DNA of 42,351 bases from Pseudolabrys sp. (GTDB lineage: Bacteria > Pseudomonadota > Alphaproteobacteria > Rhizobiales > Xanthobacteraceae). The position numbers were made by a program, and so were the translations under genes. Position 1 is the stretch's first letter; the number at the start of each line of letters is the position of its first letter. The notes under the pieces are model-generated. The model had not been told where the DNA came from. It did not search any database and worked only from the letters and a program-made list of their open reading frames with translations. Below, piece by piece: positions 26,820-35,421 of this stretch. The stretch covers positions 1-42,351 of the forward strand of contig JAHBZF010000016.1 in NCBI GenBank assembly GCA_019635575.1. The letters run 5' to 3'.

Positions 26820-27796
26820 GATGGCAAGGCCCCATGCTCGGGAATGAGCTTTTGAAGGCAGATCGGGTCGGTATCGGGATCGAGCGCCACGCCACGGCCT
26901 TTCAAGGTCGTGCGCGAGACTTCGCCGACATAGATGGCGCCCCGCGAATCCACGGCGACACCATGAGGAGATGTAAAGGCACTGTCGCGGATCGTCGGGC
27001 TTCGCCGGTCACCGAAGCGGGCCAGCAGTTTTCCGGTGCGGTCCATGATCGACAACCGCGGACCGATTCCCGGCCAGTCACGATTGCTGAACTGGACTCC
27101 CGGCCCAAGCTCGCCGACGTAGAAACGCGGATTGGCCGCGCCGTGCATGCAAAGCCCACAGGGCCGATGCAGGTTATTCCACTGTCCGGCATAACGGCCA
27201 TTCGTGTCGAACACCTGAATGCGGTGGTTCTCGCGATCGGCGACGTAAACCCAGCCGTCGCTGTCACAGCAGATATTGTGGACGATATTGAATTCGCCCG
27301 GTCCCGTGCCCGGCTCACCCCAGGACATGATCAACTTGCCGTCGGGAGAATATTTGTGGACGCGCGCATTGCCGTATCCATCCGCGACGAAGATATCGAG
27401 CTGCGGCGACAAGGCAGTATGCGTGCATCGATGGAACGGATCGCCACTCAGGAAGGATGATGCGACCCCCGGAACGCCGATCTCCAGTTCGAGTCGCCCC
27501 TCGGGGGTAAACCGCCGGACCGTATGGTCGCCCTCGTCCGTACAATAGAGACTGTCGTCAGGCCCGACATGCAGTCCATGCGGCTGCCGGAAAATTCCTT
27601 CACCCCAGGAGCGAAGGAAATGTCCATCGCGGTCGAACACAATCATCGGATGATCGCCGCGCGAAAAGACATAGACATTGTCCCTGCTGTCCACACCGAC
27701 GGCCGCTACCTCTCCGTAGCGCCAGCCGTCCGGCAGACGCCCCCATGTCGTATCGACACGATAGCGATAAGGTCCGTCTTCCAGCACGGTGGACAT
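26816..27796 (-). CDS. NHL-repeat six-bladed beta-propeller protein
   Basis: A 326-residue protein from the ATG at 27796, one base after the Rieske stop (TGACATG). An upstream in-frame extension to 28048 lies inside the Rieske gene and is rejected. NHL-type blades recur: VAAVGVDSRDNVYVFSRGD, GLHVGPDDSLYCTDEGDHTV, NICCDSDGWVYVADRENHRI and GVAVDSRGAIYVGEVSRTT. It resembles peptidyl-alpha-hydroxyglycine lyase and SMP-30-like propellers. There is no signal peptide. In a catabolic set it might be a lactonase or lyase. The acidic metal residues of SMP-30 lactonases cannot be assigned with certainty, so function stays open. Confidence 0.85.
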   Translation of the reverse strand: MSTVLEDGPYRYRVDTTWGRLPDGWRYGEVAAVGVDSRDNVYVFSRGDHPMIVFDRDGHFLRSWGEGIFRQPHGLHVGPDDSLYCTDEGDHTVRRFTPEGRLELEIGVPGVASSFLSGDPFHRCTHTALSPQLDIFVADGYGNARVHKYSPDGKLIMSWGEPGTGPGEFNIVHNICCDSDGWVYVADRENHRIQVFDTNGRYAGQWNNLHRPCGLCMHGAANPRFYVGELGPGVQFSNRDWPGIGPRLSIMDRTGKLLARFGDRRSPTIRDSAFTSPHGVAVDSRGAIYVGEVSRTTLKGRGVALDPDTDPICLQKLIPEHGALPS

Positions 27797-27797
27797 G

Positions 27798-29192
27798 TCA
27801 CACCGGTTCCAGTGTGCGTGGCGTGTGCGGGAGGTGAAACGCCAGCAGATCCGCCACGATCTCCTTTTCCAACCGCGCGACCCGTTCTGCTTCCTCCGCG
27901 TCGGACCCGAGCGGCGGCGCGGACCGAACCAGGGCATAGGCATAGGTCGGGATCGGCGCTTGCCGCGCGACGTCCAGACCTTTGGGTTTTCCGTTCTGCG
28001 CGACCGTGCGAATACCCTCGCGCAACTGGTGACGATAGACGCCGACACCCAGATCCGCGGATGTCAATTTGTCGTTGTCGCGGGCGACGATCCGTCCCTG
28101 AGAGGCGATCACATCGTAGTCGCCGGGATTGCGCTGCCGCTCGTGATAAGGCCGGTCTCGGGTCTGGCCATGCTCGACCTGACGAATGCGCTCATCACGC
28201 ACCGCCTGCGGCTCGTCCTTCGGCACATGATGCCAGCCGAAGAACATGCTGTTTTCGTTGTCATTCGGAACGACCCACATCGACAGGCCCATGCCGTGGC
28301 TCGACGGCACCAGCCGCTTGTATTTCAGCGCCCTGATCTCGCTGCCCGTGCCGACCGCATCTGCTTCGTTGTTCGGGATCGCACGACCTTCGCGCAGCGC
28401 GTCCGGCACACGCGCGACGTTCGGCATGATCATCTCGTTGATCCGGATATAGTAGATGTCGCCGAGACGACGGACGCTCGTCGTCACCTGCCCGATCGGC
28501 GTCTCGTGCGCGCGGATATAAGGAATGGCGTTGGCAAGATTTGCCCCGAACTGCTTGATACCGAACATCGAATGCAGGAACGTGAGATGGATCGGATCCT
28601 GCGTGTTCTCGCGAACCTGCAGCCAGTTGCAGTCCAGCGGCCAGCAATAAGGGACGCAGTCCTCGTCCACCGCATCCATGAAATCGTAAATGGGAAACTC
28701 CGGCTTCTCGTCAGGCGGGCCGAGATAAGCGAAGATGATGCCCTTATACTCCAGCACCGGGTAAGCACCGTGGCAGATCCGCCGCGCGTAGCTGCCCGGC
28801 TTGGTCTCCGCAGGCACATCGAGGATCCGGCCATCGGTGGCAAAATGCCAGCCGTGATAACCGCAGCGGATCCCTTCGTCGCTGATGAGGCCGAATTCCA
28901 GCGAAGCACCGCGATGGCTGCACTGCTTGTGCAAGACGCCGAGTTGACCGACGCGGGTGCGGAAGACGACTAAATCTTCGCCGAGCAACCGGGTGGCGAA
29001 GGGAAGATCGGAAACCTGCGACGATAGCGCCAGCGGCTGCCAGAAGCGCCGCAGATATTCGCCGCACGGCGTGCCCTTGTCGGTCAGCGTCAGTTCTTCA
29101 TCGATATTGGTGGACCGGACGACCTCGTATCCCCCGAAGGGCCGCGACGCAGGCTGCGGACGAACCCGGTTTTCCTTCAGCGTGTCGGCCAT
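27798..29192 (-). CDS. Second Rieske non-heme iron oxygenase, catalytic subunit
   Basis: A 464-residue paralogue of the oxygenase at 8029. Rieske ligands are C91, H93, C110 and H113 (QCSHRGASLEFG, then CGYHGWHF). The iron motif is E195-x3-D199-x2-H202-x4-H207 in RENTQDPIHLTFLHS. I start at the ATG at 29192; an in-frame extension to 29372 does not look like an oxygenase N-terminus. Unlike the first oxygenase it has no reductase gene in its own set. It could borrow the reductase at 2680. The product gene order (oxygenase, beta-propeller, HbpS-like, Bug) suggests oxidation followed by hydrolysis of an imported acid. Confidence 0.92.
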   Translation of the reverse strand: MADTLKENRVRPQPASRPFGGYEVVRSTNIDEELTLTDKGTPCGEYLRRFWQPLALSSQVSDLPFATRLLGEDLVVFRTRVGQLGVLHKQCSHRGASLEFGLISDEGIRCGYHGWHFATDGRILDVPAETKPGSYARRICHGAYPVLEYKGIIFAYLGPPDEKPEFPIYDFMDAVDEDCVPYCWPLDCNWLQVRENTQDPIHLTFLHSMFGIKQFGANLANAIPYIRAHETPIGQVTTSVRRLGDIYYIRINEMIMPNVARVPDALREGRAIPNNEADAVGTGSEIRALKYKRLVPSSHGMGLSMWVVPNDNENSMFFGWHHVPKDEPQAVRDERIRQVEHGQTRDRPYHERQRNPGDYDVIASQGRIVARDNDKLTSADLGVGVYRHQLREGIRTVAQNGKPKGLDVARQAPIPTYAYALVRSAPPLGSDAEEAERVARLEKEIVADLLAFHLPHTPRTLEPV

Positions 29193-29290
29193 GGGTCGGT
29201 TTTCTCGCGCGCACGTTGCCTGGATTTCGGCAAACCATGCGGCACACGACACCGATGCGGAAGCTGTTGGGAGCGCCTCCAGACAAATTT

Positions 29291-29300
29291 CACATATGTG
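29291..29300. promoter_or_regulatory. 10-bp palindrome CACATATGTG upstream of the second Rieske gene
   Basis: A perfect palindrome lies about 100 bases before the Rieske start in the 209-bp gap 29193-29401, which holds no gene. The stretch AATTTCACATA (29286-29296) recurs inverted as TATGTGAAATT at 41128-41138, upstream of the third Bug gene. A single 11-base match can arise by chance in 42 kb; the promoter position of both is what makes it notable. IclR is the nearest candidate binder. Confidence 0.35.
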
Positions 29301-29401
29301 GTTTGAGCACCAGGAGAAGCTCGTGAAAAACGGGTTGCGCAAAGGGCGCGCTTGCACATGCGACGCGTGCATTTACCCGCGAGATCGCACGGCGGCTCAG
29401 G

Positions 29402-30601
29402 TTATTTTGGCCGCTCGAAAACTGCCGCGATTCCCTGTCCACCGCCGATGCACATGGTTTCGAGGCCATAGCGCGCCTTGCGCCGCTTCATCTCGTTGCA
29501 CAGCGTCGCCAGGATACGGATGCCGGTCGCCGCGATCGGATGGCCGAGCGAGATCCCGGATCCGTGGACATTCAGCTTGTCGGGATCGTTCCAGCCCCAC
29601 TCCTTGAGCACCGCCAGTGCTTGCGCGGCAAAGGCTTCATTGAGTTCGACAAGGTCGATATCGTTCCAGCCAAGGCCGGTCTTCTGAAACAGCTTGGCCA
29701 CCGCCGGGACCGGCCCGATCCCCATCGTTGCCGGCTCGCAACCGGTGACCGCCCAGCCCTTCAGAAACAGATCGGGAGCGAGATCGAGTTTTTCGAGAAC
29801 ATCTTCAGCAACAACAAGACAGGCTGCCGCACCGTCGTTCTGCTGGCTGGCGTTGCCGGCCGTCACCGTGCCGCCCTTCTGGATCGGCTTGAGCTTCTGC
29901 AAATCCTCGATGGTCAGTCCCGTGCGCAATCCTTCATCCTGCGAGACCGATACCGTCTGGCCACCCTTGCCTGGTACGGGGACGGCCACCGTTTCGTCGT
30001 CAAACTTGCCGCCATCCCGCGCGGCGACAGCGCGATGCTGGCTGCGCAGCGCAAACTCATCTTGTGCTTCGCGCGAGATCTCGTGTTTGCGGGCCAGATT
30101 CTCCGCAGTTTCGATCATGCCGGAGATATGGCCGAACCGTTCCTCCGGCGACGCCCGTTCGCGCGCACGCGCAAGCCGGTCGTGCATCGTCGCCGGACCG
30201 AGGCGGGTGCCCCACCGCGCGCCCTGCGTGTAATACTCCACGTTGCTCATGCTCTCCGCGCCGCCCGCGATGACGACATCGGCATTGCCGGTCTGCACGA
30301 TCAGTGCGGCGTTGATCACCGCTTGCAATCCCGATCCGCAGCGGCGGTCGAGCTGATAGCCCGGTGTCGCGATCGGCAGCCCGGCCTTCATTGCCGCATA
30401 ACGCCCGATCGCCGGATTTTCACCGCTCGGATATCCGTGACCGAACACCACATCATCAACCTGCTCTGGATCGAGCCCGGTGCGCTTCATCAGCTCGGCG
30501 ATAATGAACCCGCCAAGTTCTTCCGCCGGGATGCTCCGCAGAGCACCGCCGAATTTTCCGACCGGCGTCCGGATGGGGCTGACGATAGCGGCGCGGCGCA
30601 T
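29402..30601 (-). CDS. Acetyl-CoA acetyltransferase/3-ketoacyl-CoA thiolase
   Basis: A 399-residue thiolase. The acylated cysteine is C88 in DRRCGSGLQAV, the second pair is H354 (LGHPIAATG) and C384 (MCIGGGQG), and NEAFAAQALAVL completes the active site. The start ATG at 30601 follows AAAGGA, eleven bases after the dehydrogenase stop. It would split an acyl-CoA such as 3-oxoadipyl-CoA or acetoacetyl-CoA at the end of a CoA-linked ring-fission route, or act in fatty-acid metabolism. It appears to be the last gene of the long leftward unit. Confidence 0.94.
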   Translation of the reverse strand: MRRAAIVSPIRTPVGKFGGALRSIPAEELGGFIIAELMKRTGLDPEQVDDVVFGHGYPSGENPAIGRYAAMKAGLPIATPGYQLDRRCGSGLQAVINAALIVQTGNADVVIAGGAESMSNVEYYTQGARWGTRLGPATMHDRLARARERASPEERFGHISGMIETAENLARKHEISREAQDEFALRSQHRAVAARDGGKFDDETVAVPVPGKGGQTVSVSQDEGLRTGLTIEDLQKLKPIQKGGTVTAGNASQQNDGAAACLVVAEDVLEKLDLAPDLFLKGWAVTGCEPATMGIGPVPAVAKLFQKTGLGWNDIDLVELNEAFAAQALAVLKEWGWNDPDKLNVHGSGISLGHPIAATGIRILATLCNEMKRRKARYGLETMCIGGGQGIAAVFERPK

Positions 30602-30612
30602 GCGGATATCCT

Positions 30613-31569
30613 TTATGACGTGCGGTCTTCGATTTTCGCGGTGAGACGCCCGAACCAGTCATCCAGCGTCGGTGTGGCGACATTCGCGGAGCGCGCAAGA
30701 GCAAGCGGTGCGCGGAACAACGCATCGATCTCAATCGCGCGGCCGGCCTCGAAGTCCTGCAAGGTACTGGGACGATGCGGAATGCCGGTGCTGTCCGCAA
30801 CCATCCGGTCCGTGTCCACCCTCACCGGATAACCGAGAGCCGCGGCCAGCGATTTCGCTTCATCGATGATGCGTCGCGCGACCTCTCGGTTGACTGGATC
30901 GGCGAAAGCCTCGTTTAACGGGAGACCAACAACCGTCGCAATCAGGTTTCCGCTCAGATTGCCGATCAGCTTGGTCCAGACATCGATCCCGATCGACGCG
31001 CTGATCTTGGTCGGGAGCCCACCACGATCGAGAAGCCCTGCGAGCTTTTCGAGATGAATGGATTTCGCGCTCGGCACAAGACCCAGCGTCAGACGACGGC
31101 GCGGCACCGTCAGCACGATACGGCCGGGTGCTGCCACATGAGCGGCCGTGTAGACCACGCCACCGATCACGGAAGCACCATCTGTCGTCGCGGCGATCAC
31201 GCCATCCGGATCAAGCAGCGGTTTGACCTTTTCGCTCATGAACCACCACGGCACGCCGTTCATCACGGCAACGATCTCCGTGTCTTTGCCGAGCAGCGGC
31301 CGCGCCTGCATCATGGCGGCCGCGAGCGCCGGCGCCTTCACCGTGAAGACAACGACATCCTGCGGCCCGAGTTGCCCGGCATCGTCGCTGGCCGCAATCG
31401 AAACGCGCTCTTCGTGGTCCGCGGTCGCGATCACGAGACCTCTGTCCCGTATCGCATCAAGATGCACGCCACGCGCCAGCACGGAAGCCGCCGCCCCGCC
31501 CTGCACCAGCCCCGCCGCGATCTGGGCGCCGACGGCGCCGGGGCCGACAATACAAACCTTCATCATCAT
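30613..31569 (-). CDS. Ketopantoate reductase-like dehydrogenase
   Basis: A 318-residue protein starting within three consecutive ATGs at 31569-31561 (MMMKV), two bases past the amidohydrolase stop. The Rossmann motif is GPGAVGAQIAAGL. The C-terminal ApbA/PanE domain has SIGIDVWTKLIGNLSGNLIA, where Lys and Asn occupy the family's catalytic positions, followed by a helical segment with LGYPVRVDTDR and HRPSTLQDFEAGRAIEIDAL. It reduces a 2-oxo acid with NADPH in the classical case. In this catabolic setting it probably oxidises or reduces a hydroxy- or oxo-acid intermediate rather than making pantoate. Confidence 0.88.
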   Translation of the reverse strand: MMMKVCIVGPGAVGAQIAAGLVQGGAAASVLARGVHLDAIRDRGLVIATADHEERVSIAASDDAGQLGPQDVVVFTVKAPALAAAMMQARPLLGKDTEIVAVMNGVPWWFMSEKVKPLLDPDGVIAATTDGASVIGGVVYTAAHVAAPGRIVLTVPRRRLTLGLVPSAKSIHLEKLAGLLDRGGLPTKISASIGIDVWTKLIGNLSGNLIATVVGLPLNEAFADPVNREVARRIIDEAKSLAAALGYPVRVDTDRMVADSTGIPHRPSTLQDFEAGRAIEIDALFRAPLALARSANVATPTLDDWFGRLTAKIEDRTS

Positions 31570-31571
31570 GT

Positions 31572-32441
31572 TCAGCTTTTCAGGCCGAAAAGCCGCGCCG
31601 GATTGTCGACCATCACCTTGTGGCGCGTGGCTTCGTCCGGCACGTAGCGGTCCAAGAGATCGACCAGATCGCCGTCGTTGCACATCTTGTCCTTGAGATA
31701 GAAGACATGCGGCCAGTCGGTGCACCAGATCGCGCGATCCGGCGCCGCCGCCACCAGCGTCCGGCCGAACGGGACGATATCGTCCCACGGCATGCCGGCG
31801 CTCGCGCAACGATCTCCGTTGGAGACCATCACCCACCAGTTCTCGCGCTTGAGGAGTTCGAGCAGGAACTTGAACCCCGGCTGATCGATCCCGTCATGCG
31901 CCTCCATGTGGCCCATATGATCGATGACCGCGGGAATCTTCACCTTCGCCATCAGGTCCTTGATGTCGAGCCACTCGTCGCCGGCCGAATGGATCCGCAG
32001 ATGCCACCCCATCGGACCGATCCGGTCGATGGCGCGGAGGAACTGATCGGGCGTCGGCGCGATATTCAGCTTGCGCCAGAAATTGAACCGCGCGCCCCGC
32101 ACGCCGATGTCATGCAGCCTTTGCAGCTCGCGATCGGACACGGTTTCATCGACCAGCGCGATGCCGTAGTAGTTCGGCCGGTCGGCAATGGCATCGACCA
32201 GAATCCGATGATCGGTGCCATGCGCGGTCGATTGCGTCACCACGCCGAAATCGACGCCGATGGCGCGATGCATCGCCACGGCCTCATGAATCGTCGCCGT
32301 CGCGGGCGGTTCGTAAGCGCGGCCAGCCCGAAGCGGATAGCGCTGCGGGTCGCCGAAGACATGGACCTGGCAGTCCCAGCTTCCCCGCGGCAAAGGCTTG
32401 CGCGGCGCATGCGTGTTCGAATCGAAAACCGGATAGGTCAT
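31572..32441 (-). CDS. LigI-like amidohydrolase (2-pyrone-4,6-dicarboxylate hydrolase family)
   Basis: A 289-residue protein of the COG3618 amidohydrolase group. It has the N-terminal strand SWDCQVHVFGDPQRYPLRAG (21-40), GIDQPGF, AIWCTDWPHVFYL near the C-terminus with the catalytic Asp, and VMVDNPARLFGL at the end. In LigI the first strand has an His-x-His pair; here the first position is Q25 and only H27 remains. LigI itself works without metal, so loss of one His need not abolish activity. Lactones such as pyrone-dicarboxylate or sugar lactones are typical substrates. The actual one is unknown. Confidence 0.88.
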   Translation of the reverse strand: MTYPVFDSNTHAPRKPLPRGSWDCQVHVFGDPQRYPLRAGRAYEPPATATIHEAVAMHRAIGVDFGVVTQSTAHGTDHRILVDAIADRPNYYGIALVDETVSDRELQRLHDIGVRGARFNFWRKLNIAPTPDQFLRAIDRIGPMGWHLRIHSAGDEWLDIKDLMAKVKIPAVIDHMGHMEAHDGIDQPGFKFLLELLKRENWWVMVSNGDRCASAGMPWDDIVPFGRTLVAAAPDRAIWCTDWPHVFYLKDKMCNDGDLVDLLDRYVPDEATRHKVMVDNPARLFGLKS

Positions 32442-32457
32442 GGTATGGCCTGTTCAG

Positions 32458-33723
32458 CTAGGCGAGCGATTTCGATGTCAGCCAGTCGCGGATCGTTTCA
32501 CCGGCGATGAGTTGACCGTTCGGCGCGCCATCCGCGATCGGGCGACCGTGATGATTACCGTGGACTTTCTTGCGCACCTTGTCGGTGGAACCGATGAAGC
32601 CATAGATCGCATCGGCTTCGCTCGGAAACACGCTGTTGTCGCCGGTGTATTCGATCATCAGCACCGGCAGCTTGAGGTCCGGCGCGCAAGCCTCCATCGA
32701 GGCATTCGACGACAGCGCCGACCAGTTCGACAGCCAGCTTTCGGCCGTGCAGTTACGGGCAAAACCGACGCTGCCGAAGTTCGAGCCGATGGGATTGGCG
32801 CCCCAGAGCGTGCCATAGGCGCGGTCGGACGGCTCCAGCGACAGGTCGAAGCAGCGCGGATCGGCGTCCGTGCGCCACACCTGGAAGATCGGTGAATAGG
32901 CGGCCGCGATCGCATCCGTCTGGTTGCGGGCTTCCTTCAGCCGTTTACGCGCGGCGGCACGCCGCGCCACGATTTCCTTCGCGAACGCATCGATCCGCGC
33001 CACGCGCTCGCGTTGAGCGGCACGGTAGCGGGCGAGAAATTCCGGCGAATAGGTTGCCGATTCCGGCGACGGCCGGAAACCGTTGTCACGGTTGAACGCG
33101 AACAGGGATTTGTCGATCTGCGTCGGATCCTGCTCGTCGATGACGGCCGGATCGATGCAGTTGATCAGCAATTTACCCTGGCCGAGATGGCACGACACCA
33201 GGATGACACCGTCAGGCATCGGCATTGTAACATCGGCGAGCTTGGTCGGACGCCCGGCCGGCGAAAGGGCGATCCGATCACCCGCCGCGCGGCCCGCTTG
33301 CTGACAATAGAATGTCGCCAGCGGCCCGCCGCCCGACGTTCCCTGCAGCACCGTTCGTTCAAACCCAGCCACGTCTCGCAGGAAACATTGCCCGGCGGCG
33401 AGATCGATGATCGCGGTTTCGTGCTCGAGCCGCAGATCGTTGTTCGGAGACCGGGAGCCCTGCACCCAGACAGCGCAGCCGCCTTGCAGCACTTCGGGAA
33501 CAAGATACTGCGTCACCGTCAGTTCACGCGGATGCATCGCGCACACGACGGTCTTTTCGCCGCCACGGCTGAACAGATAGCCGGTAACCGCCGCGCCATC
33601 GCTGGTCGCGAGCGGATGGATCGAGATCTTCACATCCTTGGGCAGCCGCTCGGCGTTCCAGGTGGTGCCGCGCAATCCGGCCGTGGTGACGGCGACTTTG
33701 GGCTTGGTTTTTGAGTCGGACAT
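32458..33723 (-). CDS. Large alpha/beta hydrolase, substrate unknown
   Basis: A 421-residue protein from the ATG at 33723, preceded by a strong GGAGG. An in-frame extension to 33831 is rejected. Core features are CAMHPRELTVTQYLVPEVL, a nucleophile elbow at S130 (LQGTSGGGPLATFY), an acid in MIEYTGDNSVFPSEAD and a histidine in HGNHHGRPI. Between them is a charged helical insertion (LARYRAAQRERVARIDAFAK, then EIVARRAAARKRLKEA) that should form a lid. No signal peptide. It lies between the thioesterase and LigI-like genes. I do not recognise a characterised relative; hydrolysis of an ester, thioester or ring-fission product would fit. Confidence 0.72.
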   Translation of the reverse strand: MSDSKTKPKVAVTTAGLRGTTWNAERLPKDVKISIHPLATSDGAAVTGYLFSRGGEKTVVCAMHPRELTVTQYLVPEVLQGGCAVWVQGSRSPNNDLRLEHETAIIDLAAGQCFLRDVAGFERTVLQGTSGGGPLATFYCQQAGRAAGDRIALSPAGRPTKLADVTMPMPDGVILVSCHLGQGKLLINCIDPAVIDEQDPTQIDKSLFAFNRDNGFRPSPESATYSPEFLARYRAAQRERVARIDAFAKEIVARRAAARKRLKEARNQTDAIAAAYSPIFQVWRTDADPRCFDLSLEPSDRAYGTLWGANPIGSNFGSVGFARNCTAESWLSNWSALSSNASMEACAPDLKLPVLMIEYTGDNSVFPSEADAIYGFIGSTDKVRKKVHGNHHGRPIADGAPNGQLIAGETIRDWLTSKSLA

Positions 33724-33739
33724 AGAGCCTCCAAACCGC

Positions 33740-34264
33740 TCAGGGATTGACGGCTGCATCGGGCAGCCATGTTTTCGGATCGAGCAGGACATCGGACGGC
33801 GCATGCGCCGCCCGGTAGGCGCGCAGCGCATCCGCGACAGGCTGCGGAATGCCGACCTTGCTGGTGCGTTCCGTCGCTGCGACCACGATGGAGGTCACGC
33901 GGCCATAGAACACATCGCGTCCGTTATCGGTGCGAACGGCACGCACCAGAACATCATAGGTGTTGCGGCGAACGTCACCGGCAAAAACCTGCATGTCGAA
34001 AACGTCATCCGGCCACAGCGAACTCTTGAAGACCTGTGCGATGGCCTTCCCCGGCGTCTGAAAGCCACCCTTGTCGGTCTGCGCGACCCATGCCCCGCCG
34101 AAGAGATGACGGCGGAAAAAATGGATCGCCGATAACAGGTAGCCCGGATAATTGCCGAGATAGACGACGCCGGCCGGGTCGCATTCCGACCAGCGGACGG
34201 TGCGACGCACGGTCACCGGCGCGACCGATACCATGGCTTCGGTGGCGACGATCTCCGGCGTCAT
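33740..34264 (-). CDS. Acyl-CoA thioesterase of the 4-hydroxybenzoyl-CoA thioesterase fold
   Basis: A 174-residue hot-dog protein. The active-site loop is RWSECDPAGVVYLGNYPGYL with D29, the pattern of 4-hydroxybenzoyl-CoA thioesterase. Later strands read MQVFAGDVRRNTYDVLVRAV and FYGRVTSIVVAAT. The start overlaps the hydroxylase stop (ATGA at 34264-34261), tying it to the aryl-CoA hydroxylase. Its likely job is to release the free hydroxylated acid, gentisate if the substrate is salicylate, and recycle CoA. Confidence 0.86.
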   Translation of the reverse strand: MTPEIVATEAMVSVAPVTVRRTVRWSECDPAGVVYLGNYPGYLLSAIHFFRRHLFGGAWVAQTDKGGFQTPGKAIAQVFKSSLWPDDVFDMQVFAGDVRRNTYDVLVRAVRTDNGRDVFYGRVTSIVVAATERTSKVGIPQPVADALRAYRAAHAPSDVLLDPKTWLPDAAVNP

Positions 34265-35421
34265 TGGACGGCCGCGCTGCGCGCATCGGCATTTTTGCGG
34301 CGCATATAGTCCGCATAGAAGCTCGGCGCATAGTCCTTCAGACGCTTGTCGTCGACGCGGCCGGTCCGGGTCAGGAAGTCGTGGGTGAAGTCCCACACAT
34401 CGCCGCCAGCCATGGCCTGGCGCACATTTTCGTACCAGTTGAAGCTACGTTCGGTCGCGACGCCGAACAGATCGCGGATCGGCTTGCGGATTTCAACATA
34501 GCGCGGCAGCACTTTCGCGAGGTCCTCGCCATGCTCGGAGAATGCCTCGAACAAGGCCAGAGCATCCTCCATGGCCAGCCGCGTCCCGGAGCCGATGGAG
34601 AAATGTGCCGATCGCAACGCGTCACCGATCAGCACCCGATTGCCGGAGAACCAGCGCTCGTTGACCACGACCTTGAATGTGCGCCAGATCGACTTGTTCT
34701 CAACCAGGGGCTCGCCCTGGAGATGATCGGCAAAAATCGCTTCGATCGCACTCTTGCGCTCAGGGTCAGACAGCCTGTCGAAACCGCTTTGCGTCCACGT
34801 CTTCGCGTCGCATTCCGCGACAAACGTGCTCATATCCGACTTGTAAGCGTAATAATGCCCGACGAAGACGCCATCCTTGGTGTGCCGGAAGACCAGCGCA
34901 TTCGGCTTCATCGCCTTGGCCACACCGTACCAGGCGAATGGATTCGTCAGCGAATAGCTGTGCGTCCCGAATGCCGCAGGGTCCGTGCCACGGACGACGG
35001 AATTGGGACCGTCGGCGCCGACGATAAGATCGTACGCCGCGAACGCGCTCAGATCATCGACCCGGCGCTGGTGGTGCAGAGCGATCCCGAGGTCGAGGCA
35101 CGCCTTCTGTAAAACCCCGAGCAATTTCAATCGCTCGATCGCCCCGCCATAGCTCGCATATTCGACCAGCACATCCTCGCCATCGAGACAGATGCGTTGC
35201 TTGTTGTTGAAGTGCATGAGCGCGGCGAGCGCATCGGCAACTTCCGGATCGGTTGCCTTCATCCGTTCGCGCGCCGGACCGCCGAGGGTCACGCCAAATC
35301 CGTAGGTCGCGCCAAACGGATTTTGCTCGATCACCTCGATCTGATGGGCCGGCTGATGCCGCTTCATCAATCGCGCGAAATAAAGTCCGGCCGGGCCGGC
35401 GCCGATGATGGCAATTTTCAC
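34261..35421 (-). CDS. Aryl-CoA flavin hydroxylase (salicylyl-CoA 5-hydroxylase/2-aminobenzoyl-CoA monooxygenase type)
   Basis: A 386-residue flavoprotein starting at a GTG at 35421 that overlaps the ligase stop (GTGA) and follows GGAAGG. The Rossmann motif GAGPAGLYFARL is at 7-18, DG motif IVGADGPNSVVR, and the unusual GD motif VLIGDALRSAHFSIGSGTRL with AMEDALALF. The AHFSIGSGT..AMEDA sequence is the mark of the salicylyl-CoA/2-aminobenzoyl-CoA monooxygenases, here without the C-terminal old-yellow-enzyme reductase domain found in long forms. It would hydroxylate an ortho-substituted benzoyl-CoA, giving gentisyl-CoA in the salicylate case. Confidence 0.9.
   Translation of the reverse strand: MKIAIIGAGPAGLYFARLMKRHQPAHQIEVIEQNPFGATYGFGVTLGGPARERMKATDPEVADALAALMHFNNKQRICLDGEDVLVEYASYGGAIERLKLLGVLQKACLDLGIALHHQRRVDDLSAFAAYDLIVGADGPNSVVRGTDPAAFGTHSYSLTNPFAWYGVAKAMKPNALVFRHTKDGVFVGHYYAYKSDMSTFVAECDAKTWTQSGFDRLSDPERKSAIEAIFADHLQGEPLVENKSIWRTFKVVVNERWFSGNRVLIGDALRSAHFSIGSGTRLAMEDALALFEAFSEHGEDLAKVLPRYVEIRKPIRDLFGVATERSFNWYENVRQAMAGGDVWDFTHDFLTRTGRVDDKRLKDYAPSFYADYMRRKNADARSAAVQ

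Noticed and set aside
27797..28048. N-terminal extension of the beta-propeller protein
   Set aside because: It lies wholly inside the Rieske coding region in another frame; the ATG one base after the Rieske stop is a better start.
29193..29372. N-terminal extension of the second Rieske oxygenase
   Set aside because: The added 60 residues are Cys- and Ser-rich and unlike Rieske N-termini, and they cross the CACATATGTG palindrome.
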